Assembly: GCA_032871835.1 (NCBI GenBank)
Contig: CM065295.1
Span: 67,574,687-67,638,686 of the forward strand
Direction of reading: 5' to 3'
Length of the DNA: 64,000 bases
Origin: Dipteronia dyeriana
Taxonomy: Eukaryota; Streptophyta; Magnoliopsida; Sapindales; Sapindaceae
The translations under genes and the position numbers were made by a program. A model generated the notes under the pieces. It was not told where the DNA came from. It made no database searches and saw only the letters and a program-made list of their open reading frames with translations. This document shows positions 36,491 through 48,046 of the stretch, piece by piece; the stretch's first letter is position 1, and each line of letters opens with the position of its first letter.

Positions 36491-37782
36491 GGGTGCTTTT
36501 GGCACGAACATGGGACAGAACAAGGTGGGACGGGACAAGACTGAACATGACGGGTTGTTCTGTATAGTGTTTGGAAGCTCTGAGACAAAACTGTTAACTG
36601 TACTGTTATACGTTTAGTATGACTGGGACAGGACAGGACAAGAGGTTCAAATGACCAGAGTACCCCTCTTGTCCTTTCTAATGTTTATAACAATTTTATT
36701 AAATTTGAAAAAAAAAACCTCCTAGATTTGGATCAAATTCGGATTCTTTCATTGAATTTGAAAAATATCAAATATTACTTCATTAAAAGTAATTAAAAAT
36801 CATTAAATTCCACAAACCCTAATTAATTTTTTCTTCAATGAAACTAATTAAACTACTTAAATTTTTCTTCAATGAAATTTCTGAGACAAAAACAACAAAT
36901 CAATTCCACAAAATTCATCCAAATAATTAATATGTTCTTATTCATCTGGAAAAACAAAAAATTGTTGGGACTAGACCGTTCAAACAAATCAAACAAATAT
37001 CATTGTCGTCAAAACAAATCAAACCCAACCATCATCGTCAACAAATCAAACAAAATCGAACCTAGCCATCATCTTCAACAAATCAAACAAATCAAAAACT
37101 AATCGAATCGCCATCGTCGTCAACACGAAACCATCATCATCAACAAATCAAAAATTGCTCCAAAAATTGAAAACAAATAAAAAAAAAACCCTCCATCATC
37201 ATCAACACCAAACCACAGTTCACAACCAAACCCAGTTCCATCCACCACTATAACCACCACCAAATTAAACAAACCCAACCATCAACACCGAACCCAGCTT
37301 CAATCAAACATAGAACCATCTTGGCGGCCATGGTTCGGCGGTGTACGAGCGCACCGGTTAATCAACACCAAAGATCGAACCCCTGGTTTGGCGGTGTACA
37401 CGTGCAACGACAAACCATGTCGAGGATGAGTTGCGGCGGTTTGCAGAGGAACAATGATCGTGTTGGAGGGAGAAGAGAAGAGAAGAGGAGAGGAGAGGAG
37501 AGGAGAGGAGAGGAGAGGAGCGGAGAAAGAAATGAGAAGAATAATAGGGTTTTAATTTATATAGTTGTAATTTTTAGAAGTTTATTGGGTAAAATTGTCT
37601 TTTTAATGCTTGTCCCATGCATGGGACAAGCCTGGCCGAGGGTTCGAGGGGGAACAAGATTTTGTGGTTTTTGTCCCACATTATCCCGTCCCGTCCCATA
37701 CTAATAGCGCGCCATACGTGGGACAAGAGAAAGTTGTCTTGTCCTGTCTCATCCCGGGCCGTCCCACGTACCAAACGCACCC
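36491..37782. mobile_element. PIF/Harbinger-like non-autonomous element, copy 1
   Basis: 1292 bp, ends GGGTGCTTTTGG and, inverted, GGGTGCGTTTGGTACG, flanked by TTT on both sides. Removing it joins the transposase frame VNLF to KNKEGFFGYG without a shift, which supports the borders. The subterminal GGGACGGGACA repeats are shared with the copy at 45083-46296. A GGAGA repeat lies at 37462-37512. The short frames inside have no recognised match. Confidence 0.8.
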
Positions 37783-38909
37783 TTTAAGAACAAGGAAGGG
37801 TTTTTTGGCTATGGACGTGCAAAAGGTCTCATCGAAAATCTTAGCCCTGATATGTCAAGTTATTGTTTACATGTATCAATTTCGTTATGAAATTTATAAT
37901 ATTGTCTTATAAGGAAATGAACAATGTTTATTATTCCCATTCTAGCTGATTGGTGGAGTGCATATGGAGACGAGGCTCCGGAACTTAAAGATTTTGCTAT
38001 GAAGATTTTAATTCTCACTTGCTCATCTTCAGCTTGTGAGAGAAATTGGAGTACAATTAATTTGGTAAGGGTTTACGTATAATTATAAATACTAGAATAA
38101 AATTTAGTATTCCTAATTAACAATTTCCTACAAATTATTTGAAGATTCATACGAAGAAGAGGAATCGATTAAGCACAAAGAAATTGAATTCTTTGATGTA
38201 CATAATGTACAATAAAAGGTTGTAGCACAAATACTTGAAGAAGAAGACACTGAAGGATGATGAGGATCCATTGGTTCGTGAAGATGTGTCGTCGGATGAT
38301 GAGTGGATTGTTGACAATGATGCAGTTGGGGGGCCGTCCACAGATGTAGACATGAGCCAACAAGTAGGAGGGAAGAGAAAGAGAAATACAAGTAATTCTA
38401 CAATCAAATTTAATAAGTTTTACTTAGATAGAATGATATATTTAATTATAAATGTATAATATTACTTTACATTTGTTGGTAGACAAAGATAAGGTTTTGC
38501 AACAGGTGGATGCAGACCGACGGTGGGAGGACATTTCAAACCAATACAACTCTCCAGGAACTTCAGATGATGATGTTGATGATGAGGTGGATTACCCTTT
38601 TGATCCACATTACACAAATGATAGCTTACATGATTAGATATATAATGGTCATTTACCGTTAGGATGATGTTTTGTTTTTTTAATGTTTAATTTTTTTTCA
38701 GACATTTTATATTTGTATTGTTGGATATAACTTATTTCCTAAATTTTATGGAATATTCTCTACTTTACTAATTTTTTATAATTGTTTCACATTTTTTTTC
38801 CATTTTTCGACTGAGGCGCCTGCCTCAATCGCCTCGAGGCACCCGTCTCGCCTCACAGAGGCCTTCCCGCCTCACACCGCTTTCCGCATTTTAAAACCTT
38901 GCTTCCAAC

Positions 38910-40462
38910 TAGTGATACCTTACTATCTTGCTCAATCGATAGGATGATTTGGCCATCAATAGGATGATTTGGCTTTCCTCAAATCACTTATACATGGGAC
39001 CAACGGATCGCTACAATGAAAAGACAAACATCAAGTACTTTCAGCTCTTTTTCCAAGTGAGTTTATAGGAAAAGAATAGAACTTCGTATTATCATGCATG
39101 TAAACTAGATAAGTTGGAAAAGGATGAGAGCTTAAAAGAGTTATCTCAACTCAAATCTCCATTGGACTTTGACATCAGCTTACTTACGCACGCGAGATGC
39201 GATATAATTCATTAGGCAGGCTGTTAATTTTTAATTTCTTACCTCATCATGCACTCCAAGTAAAAACAAGAAGAAAAAGATTGTCTTGTGTAAAACGTAC
39301 TAATGTGATACACTTCACAAAATTATTTATTTGTATGGTTGCTATTTCATTTTTTTAATTATACAATCCAACTAACATCCACAAGATAAATAGATAATGA
39401 TTACAAGATTACTATATCACACTTTACCAACTAAGCCCAACCATCTCTAGAAAAGCAAAGTGCCCAACCAAGTAAAATCAAGCCAAAGCCTAACAAAACT
39501 TGCACAACTAAGCTATAAGAATTATGAAAGAGAAAAAATACATATATAATATCCATCCATCACAGTACTACTGTTGATTTAACTTGAAAACATAGTCCAA
39601 TAAAAATGCCATGACTTGTGAATTTTCAACCCAAATGAGATTTCTTTACATATAATTACTTTCATCAGTTACTACGTTCTAACAGCCCACACCCATATAG
39701 TGGTGGATAATTTTGAATTTCACTAGAGAAATTATTATTATTATTATTATTATTTTCTGTTTTAGACTCCAAAACATCAACAAATCATCTTAGATCATCA
39801 ATGCATGTAAGTTATCGCCAAAATCTCAGATCCAGTAGACCGAATACATAAAAAATTTGAGTATTCTCAAAGAACCCACAACAAACTCAAACAATCTAAA
39901 GGCAACCCACTTCATTTTCTCAACTTGAAAATACTAAATCAGCACTAAAAAACAAAAATTTCAAAAATTTACAACAATTAAAAAACAACCACACAACAAA
40001 AGCAAAAAGGCTGAAACTGAAGTAGATCGTAATTAAAAAAACATCAAATAAAAGCCCAAAATTTTTACCTCAGCTCATGAGGTTCCCTCTCCGGTCTCTG
40101 CTCAGAACAAAACGAACCCACCATGTTAGGGTTTTTTGCACGTTCTTGAACAGCAAAAAATATCAAAATAAAAATAAAAAATCTTCAAATTCACAACTTA
40201 CATGCACCAAACAAGTATGAAATTTGCATTTCAACAAGGGGTAGTTTCGTCAAAAGCTTCACAGAGCAAATGCAGAGAAATGGCAGGGAAAGAGAAGAGA
40301 GGAAAGCTTTTTTGTTTTTGGTTGCTTATTGATTATCGAAGAAGAAAGAGTTAAATATTTGCTGGAGACAATAACCTGACAGCGCTGTCGCTCTTTGAAC
40401 GTAAATGACATATGGGTCTGGCTGACACGTCAATGATTATGTGGCATCAGCAAAGGCAGCAT
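38910..40462. other. Non-coding stretch with one exon-like site
   Basis: Mostly AT-rich with no frame of weight. An (ATT) run lies near 39728-39750. The only gene-like signal is the possible minus-strand first exon at 40069-40124. Confidence 0.4.
40069..40124 (-). other. Possible first coding exon of an unidentified gene
   Basis: On the minus strand an ATG is followed by 18 sense codons (MVGSFCSEQRPEREPHEL) up to a CTGAG/GTAAAA donor at 40068. Upstream (40130-40400) looks like a leader with a CT-rich tract. No second exon was found, so it may be an orphan or an untranslated exon. Confidence 0.25.
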
Positions 40463-41930
40463 CAGGGGTGGACATTAAGTTGAGATTAGAACCGATTCGA
40501 ACCAAATAAAACCGAAAAAATAGTATTCGATTCGATTCGTAAAAGTAATTCGGTTTAAACCGGTTTAAAAATTGAAAATCGAATTTTTATTCTGTTCAAA
40601 CCGGTTTGATTTTCTTAAAACCGGATTGAACCGAATAAACCGAGTATATAAGTAAAAAAAAAATACATAATATATTTAATATATTTAAGGGTAATATGAT
40701 TTTAACTGATTAAATTATTTTTTTATATCGTCGTATGTGAAATTTTATCGCACGAACATGTCATCTTCAAAAATGATAAATTGTCATGTGGACATCCGAA
40801 TAGGCATTCAGAAAATATCCTGCAAGACTGCACCAGAGAAGAGAAAACCCGAGTAAGAAGTTGTTGAACAAAACCTACTCAATATCAATTAACGTTATAT
40901 ACTACTCGAGATCAGATAAATGACACTTGGGGCCGATTAAGTGATATTTCTACTCGGGAACAACTGGCGCTACTCAAGATCAGCAGGTATTGCTCTTACT
41001 CGGGGCAAACATGATGAAAATCAAATAAATTCCCCAGTACATAGCTCACATGGATCAAGTCATTAGGATGCACGGAGATATCCATATCAAAAAGGAATCC
41101 CAATGAAAATAGAATATTAAACAGAAAAGGTTCTCAATCAGGCAGCAACTTTACTTCTTCAAAAAGACTGTTCTTGTAAGGACTACGTTGCTAGAGTCCC
41201 ATTCACTCTCAATACAAGACTCCGAAACAGGAAAGAAGACAGACAGCTTCAAACAAGTACATAATTGTAATTAAATACAAATATCTATTACTTGTACAAA
41301 GCAGATTAAAGTTATAAACATATAAATAGACCCATAATCTCGTAAAATATAGAGAGATATACAGCAATCAAAGTAACATATAGGGAGATATACAGCAATC
41401 ATAGCAAAATATAGAGAGAGAAAAAAGAGAGATTGAGGATTGTAATAACTTTATTCATATTGGATTCTGGCTTGGTTGATCATTCAATCACCCGTAGATT
41501 ACTCCAGGCATCGGAGTTTTACCACGTAAAACTTGTGTCTTGATTACTTTCTCTAGTCTCTTTCTCTTTGAATTAATAGCCGAAATCCAATCCTTGTTGG
41601 CATATCCAAAAATCGACGTCAACATATATATTTTTAAGTTAGGTTTGATTTGGGTTTTTTTGTCTATTCTAATGTCCAAAATTAGTATCCAACAACCCAT
41701 TAATGTTAAAAAAAATTCAAAAAACCCATTAAACTAGCTGGTCCATTATGCCCAAAACCAAATTGAATCGAACCGAATCGAATCGAATCGACTAAAATAT
41801 TTTCAATTCAATTCGGTTTCCACTTCTTATTATGTTTAAACCGGTTCAATTTTGGATGAATCGAAATATTTTAGGTTCAATTGGGTTTGACCTAAAATCG
41901 AATCGAATCGAATCGAACCATACCCACCAG
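40463..41930. mobile_element. hAT-like non-autonomous element split by a solo LTR
   Basis: The left end CAGGGGTGGACATT and the right end, inverted, CTGGTGGGTATGG enclose repeats of CGAATCGAATCGAA and AACCGGTTTAAA on both sides of the solo LTR. Such AACCGAA-rich subterminal parts are typical for this plant hAT type (compare 43509-46521). No clean 8-bp duplication was found, so the exact ends are uncertain. Without the LTR it is about 570 bp. Confidence 0.55.
40729..41624 (+). repeat. Solo LTR of the Tat family, TSD TATAT
   Basis: Plus-oriented, 896 bp, from CGTCGTATGTG (first T changed to C) to ATCGACGTCAACA, matching the inverted LTRs at 6259 and 20755. The five bases TATAT flank it at 40724-40728 and 41625-41629. 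No internal Tat sequence is present on either side, as expected after LTR-LTR recombination. A TATAAATA-type promoter lies near 41320. Confidence 0.9.
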
Positions 41931-42678
41931 CAGGTTCTTACTGTTGCTTCCTTGTTTAAATCTTTTTGTCAACAGTACAGTCCAGGGACAATACCTTCCA
42001 CAGAAAGATTCTAAAAACCTGAGATTCGTCACATGGAATTTTTGGAGATTTTTTGCTTAGAGATATTATTATTTTCACCCTAACTTTTGAGACATTGAAC
42101 ATTTTACACCCAAGTTTCAGTAATGATCTTTTTACATTTTCTATTAATTTTTGTTAGCTTTTTAACAAAAATACTAGTATGTCATTCTATCTTCTTCTTC
42201 TTTTTACAAAAAAATACATTTTAATCAAATACAAAGAAAAAAAAATACATTGGAGATCTAGAGATTTTCACCGTCCACCACTCAAATGGATGGTGGAGAT
42301 ACAGTCTAGATGTCCAGCAAATCCAAACAAACCCAACAACCTCCAACTGAAACCCAAAAACTGAGGAATAAAAAACACACCTAAATCGCCATAAACATGA
42401 CCACAAACCACATCATCGTTGTCAAACTACAATCACACTAAAAAAAATGCCACAAGTCACCCGTGAAAATGAAAGAAAAAAAAAACAAAAAAGAAATTTT
42501 AATCTAGCGATGATTTCCAGAGAACCAAAAACATAAAAGAAAAAAACAACAAAATCACAAACATTTGGCACTCGAGCTAGTGATATCTTCTCGAGATTCT
42601 TCAAACAACATATAAACAGCAAAAAACATGTTTCTTTGTTCAATTAGAAATCTAGCTTAAAAAAATAGATTCTTTTTG
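41931..42678. other. Non-coding stretch
   Basis: AT-rich, no reliable gene. Short frames near 42180-42400 have no recognised content. Confidence 0.4.
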
Positions 42679-43033
42679 GCCATTAATTTTGCTTGGAAGT
42701 ATGAGTTGCATCATATCTGGCTTTAGAGTAATTCTTTTTATGTGGTTAAACTTCTTTCTTCTCGTTGTGAGATGGTTCGTTTGAGGGTTCGTCAGGTGTG
42801 GCAGAGCTACATCTTCCAGATCTCGCAAATGGATTTTTAGGTTTTAAATATATTCAGAAAGGAGAATCAGGTTGTAGATGCGTTTTCTAAACATGGTTTA
42901 AAGCTTCATGCTTATTTAGTTGGCAATGACCGCATGTGCCGAGAGTCTTTTCATTTTTGTTTGGAGTTGTTTTTCCACCGGTTCCTCATGCTTTGTTGCT
43001 TTTTATCATTCTTTACTTTTCTTTTATCTTATA

Positions 43034-43081
<48 letters not shown>

Positions 43082-43160
43082 CTAGTGGTTTTTCAGTATA
43101 TAATCGCTTGTGATGCTTTTTTCCTTTATGTCAGCTCAATTTTATTAAAAAAAACAGTAA
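42679..43160 (+). pseudogene. L1-type LINE, RNase H end and 3' tail
   Basis: A plus-strand frame with two stops reads INFAWKYELHHIWL, then VVKLLSSRCEMVRLRVRQVW and VLNIFRKENQVVDAFSKHGL, the C-terminal RNase H domain of plant L1 elements (the last Asp of the active site lies in VVDAFSK). After about 200 bp of untranslated sequence with a (TA) run it ends in an A-rich tail, TTTTATTAAAAAAAA. The 5' part is missing, as is usual for LINE copies. Confidence 0.75.
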
Positions 43161-43508
43161 TTGCCATTAAGTATAACATCTCCCATGATTGTTTAAGTGA
43201 CCAGATAATTAAAATGGTGTCGAATGTATTTTAAGTAATCATGTTTTGAATGTGATTTCCATTACAATATATTAATCACCACAACCGTTTTTTTTTGTAT
43301 CAAAGTAATGTGATATTATTTTTCATTTTCACCTAAAATCTATAAAATGAGGATCACAACGAACAATAAAACACTATTGAAACAACAAATCACCGATAAT
43401 GCAAACCATTAAGTATAGATATAAAAAATATGAACAAGTTGAGTACTTACCTAAACTCTAATTTTAAAAGATAACTCATAAAGGATTACTCGAAGAAGTT
43501 GTTCCAAA
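43161..43508. other. AT-rich stretch without gene
   Basis: Nothing recognisable; it ends with the target duplication GTTCCAAA of the next element. Confidence 0.5.
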
Positions 43509-45972
43509 TAGAGGTGGGCATAAAAACCGGAACCGAACCGAACCGAACCGAAAAAGGGTGTTTGGTTCGGTTTTATACATTAATTCGGTTCAATTCGGTT
43601 CAAACCGAATGAACCGTATTGATTACGGTTCAGTTTCGGTTTTCAGTCTTCAAAACCGACCCGAACCGTATGAACCAACATATATAATAAAAAAAAAACC
43701 CTAATTTTTCTCATTCTTTCAGTTTCAAACAACTAGATCTCTCTATCCACATCCATATATCTCTCAAGTCTCAACTCACAACCCTCTCTTTTCCACCACT
43801 TCTTCAAATAGTCAACCCACCAGAAATCTCTCTTCCGCCTGCAGTTTTCTCTTCCACGGTTCTGCGGTCTCCGCCTTTCGAGTCCCGACTTTCGCTGTCA
43901 ATTGTCTCTTTAAGGTATTTTTCTTTTTCTTCTTTCACCATTCCGAGACTTTATAAAGTGGAGTATTGTTGGTTCAGCTGGTATTGAGCATTGTCAATTG
44001 CCAGGCTTTTGTTTTAGTTGGCAGATGTTTTTTGCTCTTGTGCTTCTTCTTCTTTGCTTGTGTTTTTTTGGTTTCGTTTTGTGTGGTGCTTGGTTTCTCT
44101 GTGATGTTTGTTGCCAGGGGGTCTGGTTGGTGTTTGGGTTTTTTTGTTGTGTTGTTGTGTTTCTGCGCGGTGCAGCTGGTGCTTCTATTTTTTGTTTCCC
44201 CTTGATTGCTTGGTTTGGCCCTTAGTGGTGCAATTGGTGCTTTTGTTTTGATTATTGGTTCTGTTTTTTTTATCATATATATTAAGTATTATTTAATAAG
44301 TTAGCTAATTACTTTTTTGTTGCCTTAATTTAGAGCATGAAAGTGGATTAACAAATATTTACAATGGATGAAGATTGAGAAGAAATGAAGGTAATAATTT
44401 AATTTGGTATTTGTTTGTTTAGTTTTACATTTTCTACTGCTTATAATTTTGTTTTTTCCTTTTATTAGTTAATTATATTTTCCCTATTTACAGTTGAAGA
44501 TCTGAAGTGGAATAAACACATGGATAACATTTGAATTATTTTGTTACGTTTTATTATATTGCGAATTGTATTTGAAATTTAATTTATTTATGGATTGTAT
44601 GTTGGATTATGTGTGTGATCATATTTTATTTTTGATTGCATTTTGGACAACTATGTAATTGGACTGATATTTTATTCTATTAACTATGTAATTTGATTGA
44701 TATTTTTGGACAACTATGCAATTGGATTGTATGTTGGATTATGTGTGTGAATTGTGATCATAATTTATTTTAGATTGCATTTTTGACAGCTATGTAATTG
44801 GACTGACATGTCATATGTTATTCTATTACAACTATGTAATTATATTGATATTTTGGACAACAATGTAATTTGATTGCATTTTGGATTGATGTTTTACTCT
44901 ATGTAATTGAAGTTATGTGGATTCAATTTCTAGACAGCTATTTGTAATACTTTTGAATTTTGATTGATTTGAATTGTATTTATGCTTATGTATTAATTAA
45001 TATGGACATAATTTGATTATGTAAACAATATTTCAGTCTAAATTTGGACTGAATTAGTTGTCTAAAGTCCCAATCACAATAAGGGTGCGTTTGGTACCGG
45101 GATGGGACAGAACGGAACGGGACAGGACATGACGGGACGGGACGAGACAGTTGTTCCATATTGTATTTAGAATGTCTGGGACATAACTGTGGACTGTACT
45201 GTTATACGTTTGGTATGACTGGAACATGACAGAACAAGATATTCAAATGACCAAAATGTCCTTCTTATTATATCTAATGTTTGTTACCACGTATTTTATT
45301 CAAATGACCAAAATGTCCTCCTTCTCATGTTCACAATTCCCCGGTTTACCTATTTTATTTGATTAGATTTATTATTTTATTTATGTGATAAAAAAGCTCT
45401 ATAAAAAAATCAACCCACGTTTTTTACTTCATTGAATATTCATCAAACCAATTTCTTCATTAAATTCAAACACATCCAAATCTTTATCAGATTCGAAAGT
45501 AAATCCAGATCTTTATGAAACCTCTTCTTCATCAATATGCAATCAACTTATATACACAAAATCTTAAAAATAATAAATAAATAAATAAACTGGATCTGAG
45601 AAGTTGAAGAACTCTAAAATTGAATCTTGAAAAGTACCCAGAAATTGAAGAACTCTGAGAAATTTGTATTGGGTCTTGAAGATGGTTTAACGAATTGAAG
45701 CCGTATAAATGATGCATCAGACCAGTCAACCACCAGATCCGACGACGAGTTAATGCGACACTGACCCCGACCCCGACGAGGACGGAGTTGCGACTGGTGG
45801 TGAGAGACAGACCAGTCAACCACCAGATCCGGCGGTGAGTTAACGCGACACCGACCCCGATGAGGATGGAGTTGCGACTGATGGTGAGAGACAGACCAGT
45901 CAACCACCAGATCCGGCGGCGAGTTAACGCGACTGCGACCCCGACAAGGACGGAGCTACGACTGGTTATGAT

Positions 45973-46033
<61 letters not shown>

Positions 46034-46521
46034 AGAGAAAGAAGCGACGAGTGAGGATGAGAGATCTGTTAGGTTTTTAATTTTATAGTTGTAATTTTTG
46101 AAAGTTTTAAGGGAAAAATTGTCTTTTTAGCCATTGTCCCATGCATGGGACAACCCTGGCTGAGGGTCCAAGGTGGGACAAGATTTTGTGGTTTTTGTCC
46201 CGTCCCGTCCCGTCCCGTCCCGTCCCATGCTAATAGAGCGCCAAAAGCGGGACAAGAGAAAGTTGTCCCGTCCCATCCCATGTACCAAACGCACTCTAAG
46301 TGAATAATAGCCGGTGAAAGGTAAAAATGAAATGAAGAAATTAAGAAAAAAAAAACGGAAACCCAATAGGCCTAAAACCGAATTGAACCGAACCGAGAAA
46401 ATCGTGTTCAGTTCAATTCGGTTTTGGGGTCCAATATGGTTCAAACCGATTCACATTTTCAAAAACCGAATTTAATTTGGTTCAATACGGTTTTGACCAA
46501 AACCGAACCGTGTTCACCCCT
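43509..46521. mobile_element. hAT element, 3.0 kb, TSD GTTCCAAA, non-autonomous
   Basis: Starts TAGAGGTGGGCATAAAAACC and ends, inverted, TAGGGGTGAACACGGTTCGG; flanked by GTTCCAAA at 43501-43508 and 46522-46529. The subterminal parts are AACCGAACCG repeats. The interior has no transposase. 43700-43920 looks like a leader exon followed by a GT donor, and 44590-44900 is a diffuse repeat of ATGTAATTGGATTG. A PIF/Harbinger element sits inside at 45083. Confidence 0.9.
45083..46296. mobile_element. PIF/Harbinger-like non-autonomous element, copy 2
   Basis: 1214 bp, ends GGGTGCGTTTGGTACC and, inverted, GAGTGCGTTTGGTACA, flanked by TAA at 45080-45082 and 46297-46299, the TWA target expected for this superfamily. 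Related to 36491-37782. It contains a diverged tandem repeat of about 60-70 bp (45715-45965; ACCAGTCAACCACCAGATCC recurs) and an AG run at 45972-46027. No transposase. Confidence 0.82.
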
Positions 46522-46759
46522 AGTTCCAAATTAACTTTATATTAATTATTAAATTTGAAAATAACAAACAAAGGTGCATTTGGAAAGAAGGGACAATACG
46601 ACGCCGTAATCAAACTACAGTTTATGACAACAATTGCTGTTTGAGTAGTCGGGGAGACACCAGCCATGTTCGTTTCACAAAAAATTCCTGAATTTCCCCG
46701 TTTTTTTTTAAAATAAAAATAAAAATCTCTCTTTAGATTACTTCATCGAAACCCAGAAA

Positions 46760-47891
46760 CACCGGAGGGAGAAAGAGAGGGAGAAAGAGAACCCTCTCTT
46801 TGTTTTTCCTATCTCTAATTAGCAGAATAGCAGGTAAGATCCCCTTTTCAGCTCCTCCTTTTGAAGCTTTTCTAAGGATTATTTTTTCTTCTTTTCGTTA
46901 AAAATGGTTGAATCTGCACTGATCGGGTGTTTCCTGTTCTACGGTTTCTGGGTTTTACTTGATTTCGGCTCTGGGTCTGTGTTTTTTTTTTTGTTTTTTT
47001 GTTTTTTTGTTTTAAGGTAGATGGGTTTATGTTATGCATATAAAATGAGGGTTTAATTGGGCGATTTTGATTTTTTTTTTTGTGTGTGTAATTGCTTGGA
47101 TGATTATTTATTGCTTGATTTTCTTAGATTTATTGAATGACGGCACATCATGGAGTTGTTGTTGCTAAATTGGGAATTTGAATGTTGGAAAATTTGTAAT
47201 TGTTTCGAGTTCATTGTATGTATGTGATGACTGGTCACGCTTCATGATACAATCTGTTTTGTTTCGTCAAGTTCTGTGTTTTCGGTTATTAGTTTTCAAT
47301 TGGGTTTCATTTATCTCCCAACTTTTATTGTTAAAATTTTAATTTGTAGTTTTTGTGCTTGATTAATTATATATGTATATTTTGTTTATCGATAAAATTC
47401 TATATAATATTATAGTTTGACGGATACTTGTTATTAAACCTCATACGTACAGTCGTTCTACATTTTTTGCTTTATCACAGGTTTGATTATATTTTCTGAT
47501 TTTTGCTTGATATAACGATTTATATTTGTTTGAAGCGAACTGAAAGATTTTGAATCATGAATGTCATGTTTGTTATGATTTTGATTCATTTTGGGTTTTA
47601 CTCCTTTCTGGTAATTTCAGTGCAGCAATTTTTTTTTTTATTGTTTTCATACTTGAAATTATAATAGACATTGGATTTTGGTTTCTTGCTTGTTTCTTGA
47701 ATATACTCAATTTTCATTTTTTTTGTTGGGAGGGTAAATATGTAACATGCTATATCTTTTAAGGAGGAGAACTCAAATCAGAACTGGATTTATAGTGGAA
47801 AATTGGTAACGGTTGTTGAACTATAATTTGCTGCCTAAAGTACAAGGAATTGATATTATTGGTATTGCTACTCTGTGTTTTTTTCTTCCAG
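46760..47891 (+). promoter_or_regulatory. Leader exon and leader intron of the RING gene
   Basis: A CT/GA-rich leader ends AGCAG/GTAAGAT with the donor at 46834, and the acceptor TTCTTCCAG ends at 47891, giving a 1058-bp T-rich intron. The second leader exon (47892-48046) contains a short upstream frame starting ATGGCTAATGG at 47957. Leader introns are common in such plant genes. No clear TATA box was picked out. Confidence 0.6.
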
Positions 47892-48046
47892 GTTCTCTTT
47901 TAAGGACAAGTATTGTGGGAGTCTGAAGTTGCAAGGACACATTAAGGCTTGGGTCAATGGCTAATGGTTTCCATCTTGAGGTTCAGTACATACAACTCTA
48001 GGTACTGATGTTGTCAGCATAGTCATTTTCCACTTGAGCTCTTAAA

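Larger units (their letters stand above)
34079..38637 (+). pseudogene. hAT transposase gene (decayed, twice interrupted)
   Basis: Pieces in order: a BED-type zinc finger (34108-34315; FCDRVLKGGVFQMKEHLADV with QGNVVPCTK); a linker and the start of the DUF659 region (34302-34640); more DUF659 after the first insertion (35315-35720; VTDNASNYKKAG). A central part follows (35912-36490; APTRFATSFLTL, VLRMTDSKELPAMGFIY), and the C-terminal dimerisation domain after the second insertion (about 37940-38070; DWWSAYGDEAPELKDFA and SSACERNWSTI). A tail region runs to 38637. Transposase would cut and paste the element. Several frame shifts and stops mean it is inactive. A leader and intron-like T-rich sequence precede it from 33250. 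Confidence 0.88.
32976..38901 (+). mobile_element. hAT transposon, 5.9 kb, TSD CTTCCAAC, with nested elements
   Basis: The ends are CTATGTTTTAAAATGCGG and, inverted, CAAGGTTTTAAAATGCGG, followed by GC-rich subterminal repeats (GAGGCGGCC-like). The same eight bases, CTTCCAAC, flank it at 32968-32975 and 38902-38909. Inside is a decayed hAT transposase gene in plus direction, broken by a 671-bp element at 34644 and a 1292-bp element at 36491. An 8-bp duplication and the transposase type make the hAT assignment firm. Confidence 0.92.

Noticed and set aside
43966..44276. Hydrophobic frames (Phe/Leu/Cys-rich) that look like membrane proteins
   Set aside because: T-rich intron-like sequence inside a non-autonomous hAT; low complexity explains the hydrophobicity.
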